Below, piece by piece: positions 8,106 to 14,921 of a DNA stretch of 27,317 nucleotides. How positions within the stretch are numbered: the stretch's first letter is position 1; every line of letters begins with the position of its first letter. The position numbers were made by a program, and so were the translations under genes. The stretch is from JBAPRR01 sp049281195 (GTDB taxonomy: Bacteria > Actinomycetota > Acidimicrobiia > Acidimicrobiales > CAVXTF01), in contig JBAPRR010000344.1 in assembly GCA_049281195.1 (NCBI GenBank), positions 1-27,317 of the forward strand, in the 5' to 3' direction. The notes below the pieces were generated by a model that had not been told where the DNA came from, did not search any database, and worked only from the letters and a program-made list of their open reading frames with translations.

Positions 8106-9338
8106 ATGTCCGATGCGATGGCAAGCGTGATCTCTGAAGAGGATTTTCGTACCGAGGCGATCAGCTTCCTCGAGCAGAGCTGCGAACCCCGAGTCGAGGT
8201 GCGATCCGGTTGGGGTGAGGGCTCCGACGAGGTGTCTGTCCTTCCGGAAAGGGAGCCCGAGGAAGAGCGCGCGGATCTCGTCCAGTCGATGAAGTGGGCG
8301 CAGACAAGATACGACGCAGGATTCGGCTGGATAACCGGCCCTACCCGGTACGGCGGGAGGGCCCTGCCCAAGGAGTACCAGCGGATATACGACTCGATCG
8401 AGACGAAGTTCGAGACACCGAACCAAGCCGTCTACGGGATCGGTCTCGGGATGGTGGCACCGACCATCCTCGCCCACGCCAACGATCAGGTTAAGGACCT
8501 CTACCTGAAAAAGATGTATCGGGGAGACATTGTCGGTTGCCAACTCTTTAGTGAGCCGGCAGCCGGAAGCGATCTTGCCTCGATCCAGGCCCGAGCTGTG
8601 AAAGACGGAGACGAGTGGATCGTGACCGGGCAGAAGGTATGGACGTCGGGCGCGCACCTCTCCGACATCGGCGAGATCGTCTGTCGCACGGATCCCGAGG
8701 CTCCTAAGCACAAGGGCATCACCGCATTCGTGGTCGACATGCACGCGCCGGGGGTCGAGACGAGGCCGCTTCGCCAGATGACGGGCGGCGCTTCGTTCAA
8801 CGAGGTGTTCTTCACCGAAGTGCGCATCCCCGACTCGCACCGCTTGGGAGACGTGAACGGTGGATGGACCGTCGCCCTTACCACTCTCATGAACGAACGT
8901 GCCGCGATCGGAGGCGGGCTCGTTTCGAGCGGTGCCGGAAGCGAGCGGTTGATCGAGCTCATGCGCCACGAAGGCAAGAACACCGACCCGCTCATCCGTC
9001 AGCAGCTGGCGAACATCTTCATCTCGGGGCGCGTCGCCAACTACACGAACCTGCGTGCCATGGCGAAGATCGCAGCGGGCGGGCTGCCGGGGCCCGAGAT
9101 GTCGATCGCCAAGCTCTCTCTTACCGCGAACATGCGAAGGACGAGCGATTTTCTTTCCTCCGTGCTGGGTCCGAAGCTGGTGGCGGATACGGGCGAGTGG
9201 GGAACGTACGCCTGGTCCCGCTATGTGCTCGGCGTATCTGGAATGCGCATCGCCGGCGGAACAGACGAGGTGCTCCGAAACATCGTGGCGGAGCGGGTTC
9301 TCGGTCTTCCGAAGGAGCCGTCGGGAGCGTCGAAGTAG
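8106..9338 (+). CDS. Acyl-CoA dehydrogenase (FadE family)
   Basis: The 410-residue FAD-dependent acyl-CoA dehydrogenase has a QLFSEPAAGSDLASIQ block (146-161), GQKVWTSGAH (175-184) and a late RIAGGTDEVLRNIVAERVLGLP-type motif spanning about bases 9247-9309. The MCAD catalytic Glu position in that last motif is Gly. E264 in LMNERAAIGGG sits where isovaleryl-CoA-type enzymes carry the base on helix G, so catalysis is plausible. I chose ATG 8106 rather than the upstream in-frame start at 7953, because the extra 51 codons read through the Pro/Ala-rich GCCC tract and do not look like dehydrogenase. The gene is not paralogous in position or motif detail to the dehydrogenase at 1977-3089. It precedes the diguanylate cyclase with a 181-bp gap. 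Confidence 0.9.
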   Translation: MSDAMASVISEEDFRTEAISFLEQSCEPRVEVRSGWGEGSDEVSVLPEREPEEERADLVQSMKWAQTRYDAGFGWITGPTRYGGRALPKEYQRIYDSIETKFETPNQAVYGIGLGMVAPTILAHANDQVKDLYLKKMYRGDIVGCQLFSEPAAGSDLASIQARAVKDGDEWIVTGQKVWTSGAHLSDIGEIVCRTDPEAPKHKGITAFVVDMHAPGVETRPLRQMTGGASFNEVFFTEVRIPDSHRLGDVNGGWTVALTTLMNERAAIGGGLVSSGAGSERLIELMRHEGKNTDPLIRQQLANIFISGRVANYTNLRAMAKIAAGGLPGPEMSIAKLSLTANMRRTSDFLSSVLGPKLVADTGEWGTYAWSRYVLGVSGMRIAGGTDEVLRNIVAERVLGLPKEPSGASK

Positions 9339-9519
9339 GCCCGGATGGTCTCGTTACGTAAGTAGATGAACCGGTTCTCCGGAAGGCCGGCCGTATCCGC
9401 AATGAGGGCAAAACCTGGTCGGGCTTGTGCATTTGTCCACGTCAGCGGCATGAATCTGTTCTCGGCGAAATCACAAGTAGTGCTAATGAATCTCCCGGAA
9501 CCCGCCGAAATGTCAGCTG

Positions 9520-11157
9520 GTGGCAGAGCATCCGGTCCAGCCGGCGCGAGCAATAAACGACCCGCGGGCGGGGACGGGGACGGCAACGGGGACGAGGACG
9601 GGGACGGGACCTTTCGGAGCAGGCGTCTTCAAACGCGTCCTACCGTTTGCCCTTGTCGCATTCGCGGCAGAAGCGAGCCTCGGGCTACCCCCTGGACCGA
9701 CCTCGATGCCAGACACGGTCGCGTCGGTGATTCTTCTGGCGGCCATATCTCTCAGCGTGTGGCTGCTTCCGTGGTCGCGCCTTCCGCAATGGGCCACCGT
9801 GCTCGTACCTGTCGCTTACGCCGTCCAGGTCCTGACGCTCACCCTCGCAGCGGGCGGATCGCTCTCGGGCACCGGGATCGTCATTCTCATCCCGCTCGTT
9901 TGGACCGCTCTTTTCCACAAGCGATGGGAATCGTTCGTGGTCGTGCTGGCGATAGTCGAATTCGAGATCGTCACTTCGCTCGTTCCGACTGCCGACTCCG
10001 GAACGGTCATCTTCAGACGCATCCTGTTCTGGAGCGCAATCGGATTCCTTGTCTCTTACGCCGCGCACGGGCTGCGCGACCGGATCATTTCTTCGATGGC
10101 GGCTCACGATGATCAGTACCGTCGAACCGCTTCACTTGTCGGCGCCGCCGAGAAGCTGACCGCCTCCCTCTCCCCTCTCGACGTCCTCCACGCCGCCACA
10201 CAGCTTGCGGCCGAGCTGACCTCGCCCTCGGGTGTCGGCGGACGCCGCGCCCAGTACATGCGCGTGAGCGGAGACACCGTGCACATCATCACCGAGTACG
10301 ACGAAGCCGACGTAGAGATAGGCAAGTCGTTCGACCTGTCCGACCACCCTTACCTAACAGATGTGATGACGAGTGGTCTCGCGATACAAGGGGCTTTCGA
10401 TCCGGGCCGGACGGGCCCCACCGTTCGTTGGATGATGGAACACCTGGGCATCACCCACACGATCTACGTCCCCGTTTACTGCGCGGGAGTCATAGACGGC
10501 GTGCTGACCGTACCGCTTCGAAACGGCCCCGCGTCCGAAGATCTGTTCAACCAGTGCCAGGCCGTTGGTCACCTGACCGAACTGGCTCTGAGTAACGCTC
10601 TCGCTCACGAGTCGATCAGCGAGCTCGCCACTACGGACGCCCTCACAGGCATATTCAACCGGCGGGGGTTCGAGCAGACCATTGCGAACAGACCAGGAAG
10701 ACGTTCGTTCGCCATCGTCGCCATCGACCTCGACGGGCTGAAGCGCGTGAACGACACCATGGGCCACGCCGCCGGTGACGCCTTGTTGCTGCACGTCGCG
10801 GCGACGCTCAGTCAGGCACTTAGACGCGGCGACGTTCTTGCACGAATCGGTGGCGACGAGTTCACAGCTTTCTTGTTCGACGCGGACGAGGAGGCGGGAA
10901 AGACGGTGACCGGGCGGATGCTGGCCGCGCTTGAACAGTCACCGGTCAACGGCGAACCGGCGCGCATCAGCGCCGGTATCGCCTTCGGCTTCTACGACAG
11001 CGAAGTCGAGCGCGTGCAAGAAGCCGCCGATGCCGCCATGTACCTGGCTAAGCGTCGGGGCGGAGCGAGATTCGAGGTCGCTTCTTCGGTTCTCGACCAG
11101 GAGATGCATGACGAGAAGGGGCAAGGCGAGAAGCGCCAGGAGGAAGAAGTTCGCTGA
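9520..11157 (+). CDS. Membrane GAF-GGDEF diguanylate cyclase
   Basis: Predicted to make cyclic di-GMP from two GTP at the membrane. The layout is a short N-terminal low-complexity segment (GT repeats, 18-30), about six membrane segments (roughly 38-57, 64-83, 91-112, 117-133, 137-155, 168-184), a GAF-like sensory region (about 218-368), and a GGDEF domain beginning at TTDALTGIFNRRGF. The active-site loop is an intact GGDEF at 444-448. An RRGD inhibitory site (435-438) sits five residues before it, so product feedback inhibition is expected. There is no EAL domain. The tail is charged (EKGQGEKRQEEEVR). The GTG start at 9520 is uncertain because it lacks a Shine-Dalgarno and lies before a (GGNACG)n repeat; a start after the repeat is possible. 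It converges with RNase HII with a 1-bp gap. Confidence 0.9.
   Translation: MAEHPVQPARAINDPRAGTGTATGTRTGTGPFGAGVFKRVLPFALVAFAAEASLGLPPGPTSMPDTVASVILLAAISLSVWLLPWSRLPQWATVLVPVAYAVQVLTLTLAAGGSLSGTGIVILIPLVWTALFHKRWESFVVVLAIVEFEIVTSLVPTADSGTVIFRRILFWSAIGFLVSYAAHGLRDRIISSMAAHDDQYRRTASLVGAAEKLTASLSPLDVLHAATQLAAELTSPSGVGGRRAQYMRVSGDTVHIITEYDEADVEIGKSFDLSDHPYLTDVMTSGLAIQGAFDPGRTGPTVRWMMEHLGITHTIYVPVYCAGVIDGVLTVPLRNGPASEDLFNQCQAVGHLTELALSNALAHESISELATTDALTGIFNRRGFEQTIANRPGRRSFAIVAIDLDGLKRVNDTMGHAAGDALLLHVAATLSQALRRGDVLARIGGDEFTAFLFDADEEAGKTVTGRMLAALEQSPVNGEPARISAGIAFGFYDSEVERVQEAADAAMYLAKRRGGARFEVASSVLDQEMHDEKGQGEKRQEEEVR
9571..9609 (+). repeat. Hexanucleotide GGNACG array in diguanylate cyclase N-terminus
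   Basis: Six to seven copies of GGGACG-like hexamers run in frame and encode alternating Gly-Thr. The units differ at few positions. Confidence 0.88.
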
Positions 11158-11158
11158 G

Positions 11159-12106
11159 CTACTCGCCCGGCAGGAGCTCTTCGAAAGAGAGCTCAGGCAT
11201 CTCTTCGAGAGAGAGGTCAGGCATTTCCTCGAGGAACACGTCCGCGGTCTGATCGCGCTGCGGGTCCCAGGTCGAGCGAATCGGCAACCAGTCCACGAAG
11301 GCCCAGGTCCGTCTGTGAATGGCGGTCAGTCCGTAGCCGCGCAGCGCCATCTTGTGCGACGGGGACGGGTAGCCCTTGTTCTGCTCGAAATCGAACGCCG
11401 GATAGTTGCCGGCATCACCACGCATAAGCCGGTCACGGGTGACCTTCGCCAGCACAGAAGCGGCCGCAACGGAAGCGCACAGGTCGTCGCCCTTTATCAC
11501 CGTCTTCACCTGCGGCCGTCGACCGTCGGGGAGCTCGACATGGGTCAACTCCCGGTACACGGGGTCGTCCCCGAGCATTGAGACGAGGTCGGCGACCCGG
11601 GAGTCGGTGATGCGGGGATCATCGGTGATCATCTCGCCCTGCACGAAGGCGTCCTCTCCGCAGTCATCCACCGGACGGTCATCTGCCCCGTTTTTGCGCG
11701 GGGAAAGAAAATCGAAAGAGCCATCCAGAACCACCGCATCGGGAAACGCCTCGGGGGGCAGAGCCCAAAAGGCGCGACGCGCAGCAAGACGAAGCGCCTT
11801 CGTCATGCCGAGGGCGTCACATTCGAGCGGAGACGAATGACCGACAGCCCAGGCACCACACCATTTGCCGACGCGATCGAACATGTTTTCGCGCACCGGC
11901 TCCGCCAGTTGCTTGGAATCCCTGAGTCCGGTCGGCACCCGGCGGACCCCGTTCGTCATGACCGCCACGCCGACGCTGAGCGGTCCGGCCCAGGCGCCCC
12001 GTCCCACCTCGTCCATGCCGGCGACGATCTGGTGGCCCGCTCGCCAGAGCTTGCGCTCATGTGCAAGCGAAGGTCCCCTCTTGCCGTTGGGTCGGCTCGG
12101 GCGCAT
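11159..12106 (-). CDS. rnhB: Ribonuclease HII with internal insertion and acidic repeat tail
   Basis: Removes ribonucleotides from RNA-DNA hybrids in the cytosol. I placed the start at ATG 12106 (315 residues), just before the family-like region. An in-frame upstream start at 12232 would add 42 Ser/Arg-rich residues. Catalytic residues are D32 and E33 in GMDEVGRGAWAGP, D128 in VVLDGSFDF and D225 in AKVTRD. NKGYPSPSH and YGLTAIHRRTW are typical. Between D128 and the KGDD motif (205-208) the spacing is 77 residues, whereas ordinary RNase HII has about 20; the insert (about 135-200) is acidic and Arg-containing. The C-terminus ends in an 8-residue acidic repeat (LEEMPDLS, LEEMPELS, FEELLP) encoded by a 24-bp unit. 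The usual protein is about 200-250 residues. Confidence 0.9.
   Translation of the reverse strand: MRPSRPNGKRGPSLAHERKLWRAGHQIVAGMDEVGRGAWAGPLSVGVAVMTNGVRRVPTGLRDSKQLAEPVRENMFDRVGKWCGAWAVGHSSPLECDALGMTKALRLAARRAFWALPPEAFPDAVVLDGSFDFLSPRKNGADDRPVDDCGEDAFVQGEMITDDPRITDSRVADLVSMLGDDPVYRELTHVELPDGRRPQVKTVIKGDDLCASVAAASVLAKVTRDRLMRGDAGNYPAFDFEQNKGYPSPSHKMALRGYGLTAIHRRTWAFVDWLPIRSTWDPQRDQTADVFLEEMPDLSLEEMPELSFEELLPGE
11177..11224 (-). repeat. 24-bp tandem repeat in rnhB 3' end
   Basis: Units 11177-11200 and 11201-11224 are nearly identical and a third partial unit begins at 11225. They encode the acidic octapeptide repeat at the RNase HII C-terminus. Confidence 0.88.
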
Positions 12107-12230
12107 GATATTGGAAGGTGCATCGCCCAGACCCCGCGATCTCTCGTTTGCCAGCGATCTGTCTGTCTGCGATCTCCTGCCCGGAGGAGGGCACTTGGCT
12201 GAGGTAACGGCCGATCTATCCCCTGAGCTC

Positions 12231-12455
12231 ATGTCAGATGCTCCGCGGCCCGGTGCCGAACCGATACCTGTCGGAACGCGCGTCGAGGTCCGCAGCCGAT
12301 TCGTCGGCGAGTGGTCGAGGGGGTTCGAGGTAGCCGAGCACAGGAGTAACCGTTACGGGATAAAGAGGCTGTCGGACGGCAGCATCCTGCCCGACGACTT
12401 CGACGAGACAGAGGTGCGCGTAGAAAGGCGCAAGCGCGACTTCTGGTGGTACTGA
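12231..12455 (+). CDS. Small conserved-looking protein, possible Tudor/SH3-like barrel
   Basis: A 74-residue protein with VGTRVEVRSRFVGEWSRGFEV, YGIKRLSDGSILPDDF and a C-terminal RRKRDFWWY. The pattern of short beta strands (GTRVEVRSRF, GFEVAEH, YGIKRLSDG) separated by turns resembles Tudor/Agenet-type small barrels that bind nucleic acids or peptides. I recognise the architecture as one seen in actinobacterial hypothetical proteins but cannot name a family. The ATG at 12231 gives a clean N-terminus. An in-frame TTG at 12195 would add 12 residues. It is divergent from rnhB and sits on the opposite strand to the ligase operon. Function unknown. Confidence 0.7.
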   Translation: MSDAPRPGAEPIPVGTRVEVRSRFVGEWSRGFEVAEHRSNRYGIKRLSDGSILPDDFDETEVRVERRKRDFWWY

Positions 12456-12468
12456 GTCTCTGCTAGCT

Positions 12469-12523
12469 GGATCACTATTGGGGCTAGTTGGATCACTATT
12501 GGACGCAGGCGGGTCACTATTGG
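12469..12523. repeat. 21-bp period x3 repeat overlapping the GYD gene stop codon
   Basis: The core GGATCACTATTGG recurs at 12469-12481, 12490-12502 and (as GGGTCACTATTGG) 12511-12523, an exact 21-bp period. The third copy contains the TAG stop of the minus-strand GYD gene, so the array probably grew outward from its 3' end. Confidence 0.92.
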
Positions 12524-12804
12524 GTGAGCAGGTCGACGAACTCGTCGATCGGAATCGCAGAAAGTGTCCTGGTCTTGAGGGTTCCCCGCGCGCCGAGCGA
12601 GACCGCGACGCGAGCGACAGCCCGTTCGTCCGGAGCCTCCAAGATGGTGGCGAAGTCGTAGTCGCCCAGTAGCGCCCACTGTGCAACGACCCGGCAACCC
12701 ATCTGCTCCACCTCGGAGTTGACTTCTTTCAGTCGCGCCGGATGGGTCCTGAGCGTTGCCATGCCCTCTGGTCCAAGTGTCGAAAGCATCAAGAAGGTCG
12801 GCAT
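12517..12804 (-). CDS. GYD-domain (Dabb-like) small protein
   Basis: A 95-residue protein matching the GYD domain family (PF08734-like): MPTFLMLSTLGPEG at the start, RLKEVNSEVEQMGCRVVAQ in the middle, and the signature LLGDYDFATILEAPDE, where D-Y-D replaces the name-giving G-Y-D. Members are small ferredoxin-like alpha/beta dimers of unknown function. The full domain is present. The GGAGG directly abutting the ATG is too close to be an efficient ribosome-binding site, so translation may depend on coupling to the isomerase gene 21 bp upstream. It is the last gene of the ligase operon. Confidence 0.8.
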   Translation of the reverse strand: MPTFLMLSTLGPEGMATLRTHPARLKEVNSEVEQMGCRVVAQWALLGDYDFATILEAPDERAVARVAVSLGARGTLKTRTLSAIPIDEFVDLLTQ

Positions 12805-12825
12805 CCTCCGGAGGCTAGTTCAGGG

Positions 12826-13233
12826 TTATTCGACCCGCGAGATGGCGTCGCGCTCAGAATCGTCGGCCGAAGTGGTGATGAACGCATCCAATATCTCGGT
12901 GGCGACGTCCGGAGAGACGAGACGAAGCCCGACGGCCAGGACGTTCGAGTCGTTCCACTTTCTGGATCCGGCGGCGGTTGCCGCGTCGGTGCATAGAGCG
13001 GCCCTGACCCCGCGGACCTTGTTCGCGGCCATCGACACTCCGGTGCCGGTGTAGCAGCACACCACGCCACGTTCCGCCGAACCCGCGGCCACCGCCTGGC
13101 CGACGGCCCGGCCCACCTCGGGCCATTCCTCACCTTCCGCCAGCCAGACAACCTGGTGACCTGCGGCGCTCAGGTGATCGCGCATGGCCTTTGTGATCGG
13201 CGTCTCTTCGTCGGTCCCGAACGCGATCCTCAC
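12826..13233 (-). CDS. RpiB/LacA/LacB-family sugar-phosphate isomerase-like protein
   Basis: A 135-residue protein. RpiB enzymes interconvert ribose 5-phosphate and ribulose 5-phosphate. The core is clear: RIAFGTDEETPITKAMRDHL at the N-terminus, the catalytic-Cys region VVCCYTGTGVSMAANKV, and RAALCTDAATAAGSRKWNDSNVLAVGLR. Two points differ from classical RpiB (CGTGIG and RRHNDAN): CYTGTG keeps the Cys, but the active-site His position is Trp (SRKWNDSN). This matches an actinobacterial LacAB-like subfamily whose substrate is not settled. Start is GTG at 13233, sharing a GTGA overlap with the ligase stop; upstream in-frame codons are translated ligase sequence in another frame and are not family-like. 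Cotranscribed with the ligase and GYD genes. Confidence 0.85.
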   Translation of the reverse strand: MRIAFGTDEETPITKAMRDHLSAAGHQVVWLAEGEEWPEVGRAVGQAVAAGSAERGVVCCYTGTGVSMAANKVRGVRAALCTDAATAAGSRKWNDSNVLAVGLRLVSPDVATEILDAFITTSADDSERDAISRVE

Positions 13234-14858
13234 GAGAGCGACCGCCTCATGACCTTGCCCATCGAGTTGCGGGGCAGGCTGTCCACCTGCCTCACGATGC
13301 GGGGCCGCTTGTAACTGGAAAGGCCCTTCGCCGCGTGGGCCAATAGGCCGTCCACATCGAGCTTCCCGGATGTCGACACGATCCAGGCGGTGACCACCTC
13401 GCCCCACTCGTCAGACGGCGTCCCAGAGACGGCCACCTCCGCTACCCCGGGATAAGTAAGGAGAACATCTTCCACTTCGGCCGGGTAGACGTTGTGCCCT
13501 CCGGTTATGACCATCTCGGTCGAGCGACCCAAAAGCCGCACGTAGCCGTCTTCGACGACCCCAATGTCCCCCGTTCGGAACCAGCCATCAGGACTCAACT
13601 TCTCCGCGGTCTGGGCGGGCTTGTCGAAGTAGCCGGCGAATACCGTGGGACCCTTGACCAGAAGCTCCGCTCCAAAACCGGGGCCCCCGGAACCGGGACC
13701 CCCGGAACCGGGACCTTCAGAAGCTGTATCACTCGACTCGGGATCCTCGATCATCGCCTCGGTGGTCGGAAGCGGGAAACCGATCGAGCCCGGGCGCCGT
13801 TCGCCGTCGTAAGGGTTGGAGACGGTGAGAAGGGTCTCGGTCATGCCATAGCGCTCGAGAACGCTCGCCCCTGAAGCGCGCTCCAACTCGCGATGGAGGT
13901 CCGCGGGCAACGCCGCGGATCCGGAGCAGCTGAGCCGCAACTTGGACAGCTCACCGGCACGTCCGGACGAAGCGATGCGGTGATACATGGTGGGGACGCC
14001 GAAGAACAGCGTGGCACCGTGACGAGAGGACTCGTCGAGCACCGAACCTGCGTCGAACGCAGGAAGGACCACCGCCGATGCCTCGGCCAGAAGCGTCCCG
14101 AAGAGAGCCGCGCACAACCCGTGCCCGTGGAACAGCGGGAGCGCGTGGATGAGGCGATCCTCCGGTGACCAGCGCCAGGCCAGTCGCAAACCCTCCGCGT
14201 TGGCGAGCATGTTGGCGTGAGTGAGCACCGCGCCTTTCGGTGCGCCGGTGGTACCCGAGGTGAAACCGATCAACGCCGCCGCGTGGGGCGGGCTGCGGTC
14301 GATCACAGGGTCACCGACCTGAGGGCCCAGATCTGCCAGGTCCATCCCGCACACGACAATCTCATTGCCGGCGCCGCCGGCCACAGAAGCAGCCTCATTA
14401 GCAATCGTGGTCGCCACGTTCTCGTCGTCGACGATCGCAACAGCCGGTCGGACCTCCGCCACCACGTGACGCAGCTCGCGGTCGGTCACGCCGGGGTCGA
14501 CGGGCACCAACACCAGTCCGGCGCGAAGCACCGCGATGCACGCGACCACCGAGTCGAGAGTCCGCGCCGATCGCCACAGCACCCGGGACCCCTCGGCAAG
14601 ACCGAGCCCGGCAAGCTTGGAGGCTGCTGTGCGCGAGCGGTCGTCCAGCTCGCCCGCAGTCACCCAGCGCGGAGAGTCCCCGTCGGCGGTGAAGAAAAGG
14701 GTCCTGGCTCCCCGGTCCGCCCCCCAGGACCGGGTCCAGGCGGCAGGCAGGGTTCCAGACGCGAGCACGTCCACTGCGCCCGCCTCATGTTCCCCATAAT
14801 TTGCCTGCCCTTTACTATCAACTGCCCCGAAATGAGACTCCCAACCAAGAGGTCGCAC
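13230..14858 (-). CDS. MatB-like acyl-CoA synthetase (malonyl/methylmalonyl-CoA ligase type)
   Basis: An ANL-superfamily adenylating enzyme of 542 residues that activates a carboxylic acid to its CoA thioester using ATP. Motifs are the P-loop FTSGTTGAPKGAVLTH (199-214), FHGHGL (243-248), RYGMTETLLTVSNPYDGERR (336-355), GWFRTGDIG (425-433) and the adenylation Lys in LPRNSMGK (528-535). The block after YGMTET is the hallmark of MatB/ACSF3-type malonyl-CoA ligases, so malonate or methylmalonate is the best guess. Residues 382-396 are a GPGSG repeat loop encoded by a 15-bp unit repeated three times. The first about 30 residues lack family similarity, and a GTG around codon 29 could be the true start. 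It heads the operon with the RpiB-like and GYD genes. Confidence 0.87.
   Translation of the reverse strand: MRPLGWESHFGAVDSKGQANYGEHEAGAVDVLASGTLPAAWTRSWGADRGARTLFFTADGDSPRWVTAGELDDRSRTAASKLAGLGLAEGSRVLWRSARTLDSVVACIAVLRAGLVLVPVDPGVTDRELRHVVAEVRPAVAIVDDENVATTIANEAASVAGGAGNEIVVCGMDLADLGPQVGDPVIDRSPPHAAALIGFTSGTTGAPKGAVLTHANMLANAEGLRLAWRWSPEDRLIHALPLFHGHGLCAALFGTLLAEASAVVLPAFDAGSVLDESSRHGATLFFGVPTMYHRIASSGRAGELSKLRLSCSGSAALPADLHRELERASGASVLERYGMTETLLTVSNPYDGERRPGSIGFPLPTTEAMIEDPESSDTASEGPGSGGPGSGGPGFGAELLVKGPTVFAGYFDKPAQTAEKLSPDGWFRTGDIGVVEDGYVRLLGRSTEMVITGGHNVYPAEVEDVLLTYPGVAEVAVSGTPSDEWGEVVTAWIVSTSGKLDVDGLLAHAAKGLSSYKRPRIVRQVDSLPRNSMGKVMRRSLS
13672..13716 (-). repeat. 15-bp x3 tandem repeat in ligase
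   Basis: Units 13672-13686, 13687-13701 and 13702-13716 (CCGGAACCGGGACCC type) encode the GGPGS pentapeptide repeat inside the ligase, before a beta strand of the C-terminal part of the main domain. Confidence 0.9.
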
Positions 14859-14921
14859 AGGTCCGTGAAGCTACCTGCTGGCGGGGAGTGCTCATGGCCC
14901 CGGTGGGCATAGCCTCTGGTT

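Noticed and set aside
9368..9377. GAACCGGTTC palindrome as a second LexA box
   Set aside because: Spacing between GAAC and GTTC is two bases, not four, and it sits just after an acyl-CoA dehydrogenase stop far from any start.
9395..9450. GAGGGCAAAACC upstream of the diguanylate cyclase as a c-di-GMP (GEMM) riboswitch
   Set aside because: Only the first conserved block is similar; the second (GGACGCAAAGCC-like) and the pairing helices are absent.
12107..12232. Upstream start for RNase HII
   Set aside because: The additional 42 residues are Ser/Arg-rich without family similarity; they would run over the promoter region of the divergent small gene.
12469..12523. CRISPR array
   Set aside because: Repeats are tandem with short period and no spacers; no cas genes.
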